From: Calliphora vicina
Lineage: Eukaryota; Arthropoda; Insecta; Diptera; Calliphoridae
Length of the DNA stretch: 64,000 bases
Assembly: GCF_958450345.1 (NCBI RefSeq)
Contig: NC_088783.1
Span: 24,679,701-24,743,700 of the forward strand
Reading direction: 5' to 3'
Shown here: piece by piece, positions 1 to 13,478 of the stretch
Layout: every line of letters starts with the position of its first letter
Numbering within the stretch: the stretch's first letter is position 1
Notes under the pieces: model-generated
Told to the model about the DNA's origin: nothing
The model's input: only the letters and a program-made list of their open reading frames with translations
The model's database searches: none
Translations under genes and position numbers: made by a program

Positions 1-2980
1 TATTCTCTGTGGAAACTGAGTTGTTGACCCAGATGTGAGACAACCTCCAAAATTTATTTTCCCCATATAAATAATATAAAGCAATGTATTTTGACCGACA
101 CTGTACGTATATTCATGTCTCGCCATTTCTCTTCACATTATAATGCAATATATCCACATACAACAACAGCACTTAAGGTTTAGGATTAAACTCATACTAC
201 AACCTTAGCTTTTGCAACATTTAAGCATTTGTGTATTGTATTAGTTACGTCTGTTTTTCTTGTCGTAGTTATGTGCGTATATGCCACGACAGTTTTGCAT
301 TATTCTGTCTAACCGAAATAATTTGCTCAAAACTCTAATACACAAAAATTAATGAAAAAAAAAATATAATACAAAATGAAACTAAAAACAAATATGTAGT
401 ATGCACGTCAAGAAACCCAAAACGCATGCAGTAAAACAAAAGTCAATGAAATTATAATGACCATAATGATAATGATGATGTCGTTGACAATGATGATGAC
501 ATCAACGACAATAATGTTGCTGTCAGCAATTTAATGACCGCGTTACGTGACGTAGTAACAATTTGCAGATGCAATCAAATACAGACGACAAACGCTCTAA
601 AAGTGCGTTTCATCAAATCCTGACAACCAACACACCCAGACAAATAAATGGCATCTCAAATAGTACAAATTGATTTGTGTCGAGTAGGAGGATAATTTAT
701 GTAGATTTGTTTTAAATTTAATAAGACGTGATATATGTGATGTCGTTTTATGTTGAAGCAGGGTTTATAAAAGCGCCTAGGAATAGTATTTCGTTACATA
801 ATTCCTTTAAAGAGATAAGCAAGTATTTTAAAATCTCATAGAGAGTTTCATATGTTCAAATATTTATATGGGAAAACGTGATATTATCACCATGACTAAA
901 AATGTTTACTTGGAAAAAGTAAACTAGCTATATATTTATAAATTATAACATTCTTATTAAAAAAACGGTTTCAGCAATTTAGAAACTTAACCCATCTTAC
1001 ATCGCTCTTTTTTTCGCTGTGCTTTGCGAACATCTCGACAAATTTTACAGCAATCACACAGCTATTTGTAATCACTTTATTTCTCTACACGCTTTTTGTG
1101 TTTCTTTTTGGATTCCGTCGAGTCAAGTTGATGTTTCTACATATTTTCCAGCTATATTTTTAAAAATGAGCCATGTTTATACATATGTGCAAAAGTGAAA
1201 GTAACTTTTTTTGTGGGTCAAAGGAACAATTTGACGATTTGTTTTATTCAGACTACGACTCACAGTGCTTTGTTTTTTATTACAATCGCAGCAAGGATTC
1301 GGGTGGCTGCCATACATCGTTTTCCTTAAAAAACCTAGAAACCTGAATAAAATCATTAATTTTCAGAAATTATTGTTCTCTTATAATATTAGATGTAAAA
1401 TTATGAAAATGTCATATTAATAATTCCGATACATCAAGATCTCAATATCCTGTATAGCATCTAATTTTTTTTACATATTCGTAAAAATCGTTTACTATGT
1501 TGGAACCAAGCTTTAATTTAGTTATTATCATTTCAATTCTAGCAAGGATTTACATAGCTGCTATATATCCTTTTTTAAAAAAACTATAAATGCTTTTAAA
1601 ATGATCTAATTGTTTCAAAATTTGTACCAAGTTAAACGAATTAACATCATTCCCTACAAACTTGTATAAATAAGTACACAATTTATTTAAAATTAGGCTA
1701 TTGCTCCCGTTTTGTATCGATTTTCTAAATTCGGAAGGACGGAGGACGGACATTTTGAAATGTTCATAGATTATAGTTCAGCTGCAATATTAGAAACTGG
1801 ATGCTGGATTATACCTTATGTGCTCATAATATCAGCAGAAGCTCATATTACTATCTCAACCTAAGGATGTGTAGGTTATATAAAATTATTGAGTTACTTA
1901 CATTTACTGTAAAAATGTATTATTTATGGGTGCCACTAAAAACAATTTTTTTTAAAGTCCTAGTCAAAGCGGACAAATAATGATTTGACGTTATAATAAA
2001 TAAGAGATAATCATTAGTTAAAATTAAAGAAAAATTAAAATTGATTAACATGTTTTTTTTTGCAAAATTAAATCAAACTTTTGTATTTTTTTGGATTTCA
2101 CATAAAAAAATTTACAGCTTCAAGAAACAAATAAAGAACTATTAATACACTTTATGTCATAAAACTACTATTAACAAATAATGCAATACTTCTTAGTTAT
2201 TTAAAAGAAAAAACGGTATTATTTTATAAAAAACAAAAAATCTGGAGCTTTTTTCTCAAATCATCAAATGGAAAATTTCCGAAATGTGAATTTATACGTT
2301 TAAACAAAAACTAAATTTTAATAGTTTTTATACGAAAGGACAACCAATGATTACATTTTCTTAAATATAATACCTAAAGCTATTCTAAGGTAAAATATAA
2401 TAAAAATCAATTAACACGTATTTTACTAATATTCCAAGTTTTGGAATTTCAGGCTTACAATAAAAAAATGTTAATTATTAAAAATTACGCAGATTAAACA
2501 GTTAACCTTTTTTTGACAAAAGCGGTTATGTCGCTTAATTTCACATTCATATTCTTTCATTTGCAGCCAATAGTAAGTTGATATCTTTTAAAACGAACCT
2601 TTAACAATTATTTTAGTTAACCTTAAAAAAAATTTTTCTCAATAAAATTTATGTTAAAAATGTACTAACTTTAGCGACCTCTAGTGACGACAAAAAGAGA
2701 TATTTATAAAAAAAATCTTTATTACACGATTGAGTTATTTAGTTATCTATTCAAAAATATTAATTTCATTAACATCAATGGTATGTTCTTAGTTTTGATT
2801 TTTGTCCATTGAACAAAGCAATGTGCGACTGTCCCATTAACAAAGATAGTAACTACAGTTTAGCCTAGCTGTAGTCCAAGCTGAAAACATACTTAATCTG
2901 CAGTAAAATAATTTTCATATTATCGTTTGTAAAATTCACGCAAGATTTAAATTTGCTGCCATTTGTGCTGCCAACAAAAA
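1..2980. other. AT-rich non-coding stretch, no gene seen
   Basis: No frame shows a protein that I recognise. The stretch holds poly-A/T runs and a short GATGATG-rich simple repeat with an imperfect palindrome around 470-530. Best read as intron or intergenic DNA with repeats too old to recognise. Confidence 0.6.
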
Positions 2981-2983
2981 AAC

Positions 2984-3470
2984 AAGTAAAAAAGTATTGT
3001 CGGTGAAGTCCAACCATATAATACCCTACACTAAGTAAAAGAGCAAAAAAATTTTCTTTTCAAATTTTAATAATTTATAGTTTTGAGTGATTTTCGGAAG
3101 TGGGTCTTATATGGGAGCTATGACCAATTATGGACCGATAGTAACAAAATTTGGTGATATGAATTTTGTATATATAAAACATATTTGAAGCGTAATTTGT
3201 GGAGATACATATATAAATTGAAGATTTATGACCCATAAAGTCCAATTTCGGAAGGACATTTGTATGGGGTAGCCCCCATAATAATGAACCGATTTCAGCC
3301 AGTTTCAATAGGCCAGCCAGACGGACATCGTTTAATCGACTCATAAAGTGATTCTAAGTTGATCGGTATACTTTAAGGTGGGTGTTAGACTAATATTTTT
3401 GGGCGTTACAAACATCTGCACAAACGCATTATACCCACCCCGCTATGGTGGTGTAGGGTATAAAAAACAA
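2984..3470 (+). mobile_element. DINE-1/Helitron-like interspersed repeat, near full length
   Basis: The copy opens with a segment reading GTCGGTGAAGTCCAACCATA (3000-3019), followed by ATACCCTACAC, and closes with a hairpin-forming tract (about 3430-3460) reading TATACCCACC...GGTGGTGTAGGGTATA. The interior has phrases typical of this dipteran repeat type, such as TATGGGAGCTATGACCAATT (3110-3129) and TATGGACCGATA. A diverged second copy at 38900-39095 shares these phrases. A 3' hairpin without terminal inverted repeats is what is expected of Helitron-derived non-autonomous elements; the class assignment is inference. The 89-codon minus-strand frame inside it is chance. Confidence 0.6.
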
Positions 3471-5885
3471 ACAATTGAATCATTTATTTCAAAAAAATTT
3501 TAATGCAAAAACAATTAAATACTGCCCCCTATTATGGTGAAGCAATGCCGAGAAATCTGTGTTTAGTAAAGAAAGACAAAAGAAAGATACAAAGCCAGAG
3601 CTTGATTGGCCTTACTAGGCTCTAATTAATTTTTTTATTACCTCATTCGGCCACGAATGAGATAAAGTGACCTGCTGTCTTATACATATATTGTGCATTG
3701 TAGTGACTGATATTTTTTGTAACTTAATTACATTTTTAGAAGAGTTCGTTCATATTTGTTTCCATCTATTTATATTTCATTTCGTGATTTAGTAAATTAT
3801 TCGGCCAATCTCAATAAATGTTTAAAAAGTTCGCACAAAAAACCAATAAAAAAAATATTTTTATGAAATAATTTTTTGTTTAAAAATACATTCTTCATTT
3901 TCCTAGAAATAAATCCAGCTATTATTTCAATTCCCGGAAACGAATTAGGCACCATTAAACTAATTGATGTTTCCTAATTGCTAAAGTATTACAAATCACT
4001 ACAAGAAACACAGCAACAAAAATGTTCATTAAACTTGTATGTACGACAATATAATCAATAACATGGCAAATTGTCCTTAGGCTGGATCAGCACACAACTA
4101 TAACATAAAACGTGGTATGTCCACATAAAGAGGAAGAACATCGTCATAATATTCATACTTAAAACATGACACAAAATTAACTAAATACTGGAACACGATA
4201 CAACAGCATGCACGCATCAGGCGATTATTAATAAAAACAATATTAATATTTACGTTGGTTGCCTGGGTGTTTAATAATTATAAGGAATTGAAAATCCTAC
4301 AATCAGATATTATGGAACTTCTAAACTGCTGGTCCGAAAAATTGAATGCAGGGGAAAAGTTCTTTTAAATATGTATATGGGTATAGAAAGCTTTGATATA
4401 ACTTATGGAAAAACAGATTTCACTTAGGAAGAAAACGATTCAAATATGGCTGAGATATAGGCGATTTTGACGAAAAGTTTTTCGCACAAAAGCTCTTTCA
4501 CGAGAAATGGGTTTCTTTCATCAAAAAGCTTTTAAAAATAAATAAATTTTACCTGCAAAATTATTTCTTACAAAAAGCTTGTTTTATCAAGAAGCACAAT
4601 AAGAGCTTTTTTGCAATAGAAAGGCAATTGACAAATAATAGTTTTTCTGAAAAAAACTCATTTCACAGAAACTTTTTTTATTAAAAAATATAAAATGCAA
4701 CTATAAAATTAGTTTCAAACAAAGTCTTTTTGAAAAAAAGCTTTCCTATCAAAAAACAGCTCTATATTAAGTTTTCTCTTTTATTAAAAATATAATAAAA
4801 ACGAAAAGTTCTTTGGTTGCACAAATTTCTACAAAAATTTATTTGGTTTCAGTTGCATAACATTATCAACTGTAGGGTACAAAAGCTTCCACGAAACAAA
4901 AACGCCATAAAAAATCAACATGAAACTGATTTTGACTGACCAGCAGTAGGCAGTTTACACATAAAATTTAAAATTGTCATAAACATAATTTCTAAAAGAC
5001 TACGTCGCCATACACCTTTATGTTAAAAGGCGCGCTTCACTTTTAGACACATTTAGTATTTTACACGTTATTCAAATTGAGTTTGAGTACCAAGGAATAT
5101 AAATACAAAAAGCTACAACAACAACAGCAAAAATTTTAAATAAAAAATACAACAATTTTCGTGTTATGTTAATTAGTTCATTATCAAAATTACGCGTTTA
5201 TAGGTTTTCAAACCAATATTTATACATATTTAGCATTTTATGGCGTAACGCTGTTGCAAACATTTGTGTCAATATGTATCTATCTGTGAGTATGTGTATC
5301 TGTATGTATTTGCATCAATTAAGTCAATAATGAGGCTTAAAATGTGCGTGCCGTTTGTCCTGTTTTTAGACAGAAAGAGAAATCTCTAATTAGAAATTAA
5401 TGCAAATTGAATTTATAATAATTACATTAAGTTTTTGGTTTGTATGTAGTATTCGTTTTATTTTATTTTTTTTTTTAGATTTTCTGTGTGATGTTTTTAA
5501 TGTTATTTGTTGTTGTCTTTTCGTATTTGCCAAACTCAATTAAGCGGCCAGTATAACATTTGTTGCGTACAAAGAATTAATAAACTGATTATTATACCAC
5601 TAGAGAAGTGATTTTCAAATGTTTACGAACGAGTATTTGTCGTTGATGGTGGCAAATAAATGATTATGCTGGCATATACGTATCTTTGTATTTGTATATC
5701 TAATTATAGCTTTGAATTCGTATTGTTTTTTTAAACATAATTCAATTAGTTGAAATTATTTTAAGAATGCTTATTATGTGTCCATGTAAGACTAAAAGAA
5801 AGTATGCGAGTTTATGGCGTGTATACAATTAATGACAGAAATCTTGTTTAAGGACAAATTTGCACATTTGAAATACACTTGTAAT
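3471..5885. other. AT-rich non-coding stretch, no gene seen
   Basis: No protein-coding signal. Around 4470-4800 the phrase AAAAGCTTTT/AAGAGCTTTT recurs in both orientations, which looks like a decayed repeat, but I could not define ends. Confidence 0.5.
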
Positions 5886-5889
5886 CAAA

Positions 5890-6035
5890 TGAATAGGAAG
5901 ATGCCTATAGCAATAAAAAATTTGTAGATCTCTATTTATTCTTTAAATTTCAGCTCATTCGGATCATACTTAGTTTTTAAAGATTTTTTTAAAAATGTGC
6001 GATCCGAGATGGCATGTAATTTTGCTTATTTATAT
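5890..6035 (-). repeat. Fragment of repeat family R
   Basis: This piece matches 53598-53715 in the same orientation, sharing TTTAAATTTCAGCTCA, CGGATCAT and GATGGCATGTAATTTTGC-like phrases with moderate divergence. It is the minus orientation relative to the copy at 28310-28830. No coding content is visible and the class is unknown. Confidence 0.6.
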
Positions 6036-6104
6036 TATTTTTGGTGACATTCTTTAAAGGGTATAAACTAGCATACGTCTTTCAGTACAAAAAAAATAAC
6101 GTTA

Positions 6105-6145
6105 TCTAAGTAGGACTAAAGTGACAATTGACTTCACGCCAAAAC
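6105..6145 (+). repeat. Short fragment of the TCCCAGCAG repeat family
   Basis: The phrase TAAAGTGACAATTGACTTCA followed by CGCC also occurs in the longer copies at 12780-12810, 12950-12970 and 25690-25720. The flanks do not continue the match, so this is a scrap of that family. Confidence 0.5.
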
Positions 6146-6389
6146 ATACAAGTCAAAAGTAATATTTTCTTTAAAGAAATTATAGTCGAAGTTCATAATA
6201 TGCATATTTATGCAAGGTACAGCAAAAAATCAATTGTTTCCAAAAATTTGTGGAATATGCAAAAGTTTAGAAAACTTGCCCTGATAATATCAGTGTTTTG
6301 GTTAATTTTTTAGATTAACATGATTGTCGGTTGGCAATATTATTGATTTTGAACGATGTTATGCTTATAATGAATGTGTTCCATTGGTT

Positions 6390-7010
6390 TAAATGTGCAA
6401 ATATCGTCCAGGCCAGCCAAAAATATTTGAAGACCAAGAATTAGAGGCATTACTCCATGAAAATTGTTGTCAAATACAACAAGAGCTTGCAAAATCATTG
6501 GGAGCTACTCAAGCTTCAATTTCAAAACGTTTGCGAGCACCAGGATTCATCCAAAAGCAGGAATTGAAGCAGAGAGACCTTGAAAGACGACGTTGCATGT
6601 CCAAAATTATGCTTAAACGCTATATGAGAAACTAATTTTTGCACTGAATCATTACTTGCGATGAAAAATGGATGCATTGAATAACCCGAAGCGTATCGTG
6701 TGTGAAGCCTGACCAACCAGCCGAATCGACACTAAAGATAAATATCCATGGCGCTAAGGTAATTATCTGCATTTGATAGAAGCAAAAGGGTCCATCATGA
6801 CAACGTTCGTCCACATGTTGTCTCTGGGATACGCTTCACTTTGGAACAGAGTATCCGATATTGGCTTGATTCGTTCTTGACCTCAAAAAATTAGCAGCTC
6901 TTTTGGTTCGGAATCTATATGTTGCCAGAAAAATGGCAAAGGTCATTGCTAGAAATCTCCAATACTTTAATTAAATTTATATTGTACAAATGTTTCAAAA
7001 TAAAAGCTAA
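6390..7010 (+). pseudogene. Mariner transposase relic, copy 1 (internally deleted)
   Basis: The plus-strand frame from about 6393 encodes a mariner N-terminal DNA-binding region: FEDQELEALLHEN, then the helix-turn-helix-like stretch with SLGATQASISKRLRAPGF and IQKQ. It continues with CDEKW, the first catalytic aspartate block, after a stop and a frame change (about 6650-6670), then PDQPAEST and NIHG. The second catalytic block appears as HHDNVRPHV at about 6795-6815, but the roughly 50 codons before it and the SPD..PSDY block after it are missing when compared with copy 2. The 3' end (about 6960-7010) matches the end of copy 2 at 36200-36250. It cannot make active transposase. Confidence 0.9.
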
Positions 7011-7264
7011 ATATTTGAAAACATCCTGCATTTTCAAATCATAACCAAATCATGGACCGATATTGCACATTTTCAACACCAAACAAACGTTATCAACTGA
7101 GAGTGTTTGTGAACAATTTCAGGAGTGACAAAAGAAGTGACAAAAGAAGTATTTGAAACCACAATTCCAAATAAAAATATTTTCTATATCCGAATAAGCA
7201 CCAAAGCCCCAAAAATTCAAGCACTTGTACATTTGGTTGGAGTTTGACTTGAATATAATTATTG

Positions 7265-8788
7265 GGGTACTCATTCGAGTAATAATCGTTCGATTAATCG
7301 AATAATTTCTTACGAATAATTATTCGAACAATTTAAAAATGGCCATTGTCGAATAACGAATAATTCGAACAATTTTATATAGAATAATCGAACAAAACGA
7401 ATAAATGTAAATTGCTTAAAATTTGTCATAATTCCAAATTTAAGTAAGTGTTGTTTCTGAAATACGACAAATAACTAAAGATAAATGACGTCTTTCGATC
7501 ACTATAGATGAGTGAGAATTGATTTCGAAACAGAAATTTTAGGGTCTAAATATGAAGGGGAGTGAACATAGAATCGAAATTAGTAATCAAAAGGTGTTGA
7601 AAATGATGGCGACTGTGATTTTGAAACGGTCGTCGAATGTGATATTGAAGATGACATTTATAGTGATTACGTTACATTTATAATGATTACTTTGAAATAG
7701 ACGAAGGCTATGATATTACAATATACATACATATATAAGTGAATTTAATAATCTTTTTGCGTATTTTTAAATTCGTCAATCATGCACTATCTGACTTCAA
7801 ATTAGCCACTTTCACTGACAATGATATCAAAAGTTTGACATATTTGTGTATTTCCCTAAGACCACTTGATTAATCAAAGATTCGGCAACGTTGATAGAGC
7901 TTGAGGGTATAATACAATTTGTTATAAATAATTTAGAAAAGGTGACTAATTCATTTACTAAAGAATTATACTACATTTATACGTAGCCTATTCGCAAATA
8001 ACAATAATTTGCAATTAACTAACTCTCTGTTTATATGTGACTTTGGTTACGGAAAATTCTTATTTTTTTAAATGCAAAAGCGAAAGAATTAAAAATTCTT
8101 GATTGTCTTGCAATCCAATTAATGCAAAAACGCAATGAAATATTTAAAAAACGAAAGAAAAACTAAAAACATTAAAAAATATGGCAATGTTTAAAATCTT
8201 ATTTGCAAATAGTGTCGTTAATCAGGAATTGTTTTCGTGAGTTAGCTATTTGCAAATAAAAAATTAATTCACTGTTTATACGGCTAATTTTTCTACTTTC
8301 AATATATTTATTTGCGAATAAGTCTTGTGTATAAACGTAGTATTAGTTACTCACTTTAAAACCCGAATTAACATATATTGTACTTGAATTCAGGATCATG
8401 TCCAACTAGCTCAAATTTTATAAAGCATAGCTCCAAAACGGGAACTAAAAAGTTTGCTAGTCAATTGTTTTGTAGATTTTTCGGCAGGGAATCTGATCAG
8501 AATATTTCTGATGAAAATTTAATGATCGACTTTGTTTTGGTATGGTTTTTAACATTATCAATACTTGAATTGTTAATATTAACGTTATTTTTTGTTTTTC
8601 TTTAACAACAAAATATTAAAAAACCGTCATCAAAATTCCATTCTTTACTTTTTTAAAAAAAATTAAATTAGTCGAATGTGTGATCGAATTATTCGAACAA
8701 GGTAAAATCTCTTATTCAAATTATTCGTTTTATTCGTTTTATTCGTTTTATTCGAACACAAGAAAAATCAAATAATTCGAATACCCTA
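7265..8788 (+). mobile_element. hAT-type element, 1.5 kb, internally deleted, with target duplication
   Basis: The left end reads TGGGGTACTCATTCGAGTAA and the inverted right end reads TAGGGTATTCGAATTATTTG. The flanks carry ATAATTAT (7257-7264) and GTAATTAT (8789-8796), seven of eight bases alike, as expected for the 8-bp hAT duplication. The interior around 7400-7640 matches, inverted, the copy at 42693-43365, including a broken start of the transposase catalytic block (ATAACTAAAGATAAATG, GATGAGTG). About 170 bases present in that other copy are deleted here after GATGAGTG. The 75-codon open frame at 8378-8605 lies inside but shows no recognisable domain. Confidence 0.8.
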
Positions 8789-8796
8789 GTAATTAT

Positions 8797-10140
8797 GTTT
8801 TAAACTTGAAATTTATTTGAAAAATTAAATATTTTTCAAACTAAAAACATATGTCTGAAATTTCTGTTTCCTTTTTACTGGAGAATGCTACTCAAATAAA
8901 TAATTGCTTGACTATAATTCAAGACTTGAATTACACTTGCTTTCAACTTGAGTTCCAGTAACTGCTTATAGGGATTTTATTTATCCATAGATATTTATAT
9001 CTTAATCAAATCAAAATTTGAATTTTTAAAAAAAAATTTAAACAAAATTTCATAATTGAAAAGTTATACGAGAATACAATATTTTTTTTTTTTTTGGTTT
9101 AGAATTAGAGACCTGAATTCCCAAGTATTGATAAATTTACTGAAAATTATTGTTGGTGGATAAGCTAGTTCCTATTTCATAAAATTTTATTTATTTTTAT
9201 GTTGCATATGATACTCGTATGTGAAATATTATTTAAACTAAAACACTGTTGAAAAATTAATTTTCCGCACCTTAAAACATTTTCTATAATTTTCTGTGAA
9301 ACCTAAATACTAGATTTTCCCATCAATCGATACTGTTTTAAAGAACATCTCATCATTACTAATACACTCACCAGGATGACCACCATAATTTTAGCGGAAG
9401 TTTAAATTTGACAAAATAAGAAAAACCCAAATAAAGAGAAAGAACAAACGCAGAAAGAAAGGGTTACATTAAAATCCGCACTTTAGGGAAATAATTAAAA
9501 CGGAAATAAATAAAAACTGTCAATTCATTAAACACTTGAGTAAGAAAAATTATATGGCTCACAAAGTACAAGAGTGATGTTACACTGGTACGTTTTTTGT
9601 GCTTCTTACTAACAACCAACCATTCATTCATTCTTTCATTCATTTGGAACACCTATGCGTATGAATAAGGGGATAGAGACAATAAAAGGGTTAATAATTT
9701 TAATGAATGACTGACAATTCTCTTTTATTTTTGATCTCTGTCAATCATTGTATTTGAAAATAAGTTTTGTCATGTTTGTAATTTTGGTCTTTCTCTGTTT
9801 ATTAGAAATATTTTGATCCATACTAATTTTCTCATTGAATGGGAAGAAATATGTATGATGAAGAAAAAGGGTGACAATTTATTCACTTGACAATTGTTGT
9901 AAGTGGTACTTGTAATTTTGAATGGTCATTGAACTGTTGGTTTTGGTTTGTAATATTTTGAAAAAGTACTGGCATTCACAACCTCAAAATAATTTTATAA
10001 TTTGAGTAAGAGCAGCAACAGATGTTTAATAATTAAGTTTGTATATGAATGTATATGTGGCCATCAAAGACTATCCACAAAGTTGTTTTAGACAGACTGG
10101 ATTAATTTATAAGTTATGTAAAGTGATATATAATGTTTCT
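8797..10140. other. AT-rich non-coding stretch, no gene seen
   Basis: No recognisable coding region or element end. It includes a poly-T tract near 9080 and a short run of ATTCATTC repeats near 9620-9645. Confidence 0.5.
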
Positions 10141-10192
10141 AGTAGAGTCCGACCAAAGCCGATTTCATTAGACCGAAACCGAATTAAACCTG

Positions 10193-10443
10193 CACAGAGA
10201 AAACAGATTCCTAGTACTTAGCAATCGAACTTGTTGCCAATCGAATGATTCGGTTACACACACAGTGTTTTTCGGTTCTATCAACAGAAAGTCAGTTGAT
10301 AAAGAAGAATTTCGGTTGAAGCAATCAAACTTTGGTTACCATTTCTAAAATTTCGTAGCCACAACCATAAAATTCCTTAACTAAGGCAGAATCATTCGAT
10401 TAGCAACAAATTCGGTTGCTACTACGAATCCGTTTTCTTTGTG
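10193..10443. mobile_element. 251-bp TA-target MITE, copy 1
   Basis: The ends are inverted: CACAGAGAAAACAGATTC on the left and CGAATCCGTTTTCTTTGTG on the right. The body shares CCAATCGAATGATTC and TCAACAGAAAGTCAGTTGAT-like phrases with the 252-bp copy at 18113-18364. The right flank has the TA expected for a Tc1/mariner-type target; the left flank reads TG, probably mutated. It is non-coding and would have been moved by a transposase made elsewhere. Confidence 0.8.
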
Positions 10444-11710
10444 TAATAATCATAACAGTCTGACAATCTCTAGTTAAAATTGAGGAACAATTATTGAGCA
10501 ATTGATCGAATTACGTGTATTCCAAATACTTCCTTACAGATTGTTAAAAAATATTGAAAATTTCTTAATATTTACATAGAATTTTCTGATTTATTTTTGG
10601 AACTTTTTTGTAAAAACTATTTCTGTTGCAACCTTTCACATTATATATTGCCCAAGGTGGTGGTCACTTTACTCTTGTTATTAAGTCTTTTGTTTGTTTG
10701 TTTTTATTGCTATCTTCTACATATAAAGGCTTAAATTTCCATAGTCATGATGAATAGTAAAAAAATGTTTGCCCAACAAGTTCTTTTTCCATGAACGCGT
10801 TCATTTATTGGAATTTATATTTTATGTCGGTCTCAAAAACAAGAACAAAAAATAAAAGCCTTTTCATTATCAATGTCATTATCATCATTAAAATCAATAT
10901 CAGAAAGGTGCACTTGATAGATTCTACAGTAAAAAAATGGATTTTATAAGAACATTTATGCGTATTAAGTCCATCAAATGACGGATTAGAATGCCATTAG
11001 AGAACAGAGCTCAGAAAAATAAAGTGCAACATATAGTTAAAAAAAAGTTTTTTGCAGATAGAAAACTTTGATTAAAAATTTAAATCAATCAAATTTTATT
11101 CTATAGGTACATAGTCTATGTTTTACTTAAAACCATAAAATTATTTTAAGTTTCTTGTTATTACTGACAATAAATGCCATAAAATTTCCAAATGTAACAA
11201 ATATTTTTAGCCATACAACCAAAAATATTCTAAAATCTCTGGAAAAAAAAAACTCCAAATACCAATTTGCAGACTTTAGACTTTTTGTCTAATCAAGCTG
11301 ACAGTTGTACAATATCAGCCTTGAAAGGAACATAGAAAAAAGTTTATTAAAACCCTTGGCACATGCTGGTATGAAAAGAAAAACTGTAGTAAACAATTTA
11401 GAGAAACAAAAAAAGAAAACAATTGACAGAAATACCAATACAGCGAAATTGTTTCCCACATCGAAATATTTACAAATGTTACCAAAAAAAATTTAGCAAC
11501 AACTGAATTTTTACTAATACCACAAGATGTACAGTGGATGCTGCTGCAAAAGACTTTAAAATCTGGGATAAAATGAAAAACATTTTAATTTTTGATCAAA
11601 TTACTTATGCAGAAATGTTGGTTTATAATTTTTCATATAAATGGATGGCTGATAAATTAACTAAAAGCTAAATAAATGCTATTTTATATACATATATTTA
11701 ACGTTTATGC
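10444..11710. other. AT-rich non-coding stretch, no gene seen
   Basis: No supported gene or repeat ends. The 63-codon frame at 11305-11496 is lysine- and asparagine-rich, as random AT-rich DNA gives, and I do not treat it as a gene. Confidence 0.5.
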
Positions 11711-11715
11711 ATTAA

Positions 11716-11868
11716 ACACATTCACGATAGCAGGCTACCGACTACAAGACTACAAATGCCGCTAGCAACAATTCTTGCCGTGTAGTCTGTTACTCAATTA
11801 CTTTGAAAACGGCATTACATACATTTATTCTATTTTTCACTGTCGGTATGCTGCTTTCGTGAATGTGT
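11716..11868. mobile_element. 153-bp MITE with TTAA target duplication
   Basis: TTAA at 11712-11715 and 11869-11872 flanks inverted ends that begin ACACATTCACGA. The two 27-bp ends differ at only about three positions and both run on to TACCGAC. TTAA is the target of piggyBac-type transposases, so a non-autonomous piggyBac-like element is likely, although these ends do not begin with the usual CCC. No coding content. Confidence 0.75.
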
Positions 11869-12424
11869 TTAATTCAATATTCTTATAGATTTGTTAAATA
11901 TCAATTTATTCTGGTTTCCACTGTATTCAACTAAATAGACAACAAAACTAGAGTAGAAGTATAAAAAAACTTTAATAAGTTTTTCGCTTTTTTCTTTAGT
12001 TTCTTTGTGAGAATGTGTACGAATTTTTTCCAAAAAAAAGACCTCCTCGAATAAGATCCTGGCAGATATGTTGGTCTGAGGAAATGATAAACACATGAGC
12101 CTTTCTGTACGGAATACATTGTCTCTAATTTCTGCTTACTTAAAAGTATACAGTAAAGAGACATTTCTCAATAAAATCAATCATAAATCGGACAATCCCC
12201 TAGTAGCACCAGATCAACTCCAATATCAGTTAGACCCTTCTCTCACAGATCAAAAACCTTACAAATAACCGAATTTCATCTTGAAGGGATAGTTGTACTG
12301 CTATATAGATAAATTACATCAGAATTCATAAACCGAACCACTACATGAGGTATCTTGGTATTAATTTTAAATGTCGTGTAACATATGGGCTCATTATGCA
12401 AACTTATACAGTACGATACACATT

Positions 12425-13130
12425 CAGCAGTTCTAGGAGACTGTCCCGAGCTAGAGAGTTTACCTATCATTTAGGGTGACAACTATTTAGATAACTAGCT
12501 ACGTAACTAGTTATTTACTCGTGCATGTCCTAAACAGGGGGTTAATTTTCAATTACAATTAGACTGTGTGATAGCTGGTCCATAGAAGTCAACATATTTG
12601 ATTCACGTACTGGTTATATAGTGTCAGTTACCTTACTAGCTACCTAACTGGTACTTGATCAACTACATAACTATTTATTTTAGTTGACCTCAAATAGTCA
12701 AACCCTCCTCCCACAACTCACAAAGTACAGTACAAAATAAATGAATAAAGTGACTACATTCGAGGTTACTTAGGGACAGTAAAGTGACAATTTAGTTCAC
12801 GCTAGGTTACATGTGGTGTTAGTAAACGTAAGCAAAAATAAAATAAACTGTATGAGAATTATATCAACACCGTTTATATAAAAGCAGTTTGTACGATTTA
12901 CTCACAAAACGTTTAAAGTGACTACACTCTAGATTACTTGGAGGCGCTTAAGTGACTATTGACTTCACGCTAGGTTACATGGGATATATAAAGTAACCAA
13001 TTGACTTCTCTCTGCACTGCAAAGAGCACATACGTGTCAAATGACCCAACATATATCAATTGGAGTTAGCCAAGTAATCAGTCATTACTAACAATTAATG
13101 TCTATAAGAGATACATTGACAATTTTAGAT
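12425..13130 (+). mobile_element. TCCCAGCAG-family repeat, copy A (ends worn)
   Basis: The copy begins with CAGCAGTTCTAGGAGACTGT (12426-12445) and shares TTTAGGGTGACAACTA, CAGGGGGTTAATT and GATAGCTGGTCCA with copies B (18527-18985) and C (25162-26950). An internal block, AAAGTGACTACA...GATTACTT...TTCACGCTAGGTTACATG, occurs twice, at about 12750-12815 and 12918-12985, so the element carries a built-in subrepeat. The 3' part runs through CATACGTGTCAAATGACCCA to about 13125, where the terminal inverted end seen in copy C is missing. Confidence 0.75.
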
Positions 13131-13478
13131 GAAGAGCTCAATGGCTGATAGAAACCAGTTGATATCAGGATCATTCAAAGCTAGCTCGACGATAATATCG
13201 CAATGCTATTATTTTTTCAAGGAAGAGATAAAAAATTAACTGGGTTTATACAAGGAATATCATAGAAAATTATAAAGCGAAAATAAATTGGAATCTTGAT
13301 GTAATTCATCACAAACAGTACAGATGTATGAAAACTCATATCGATTTCTTTACATAACAAATTAAAAAATAATCTCTATTATTATTACTAATGAGGACCT
13401 AAACTGTATAGCTCTAAACTTTAGCATACAAGGTTGAGGCTTCATATAAAGCCAATTATTCTTAAAACCCTTCCGAGC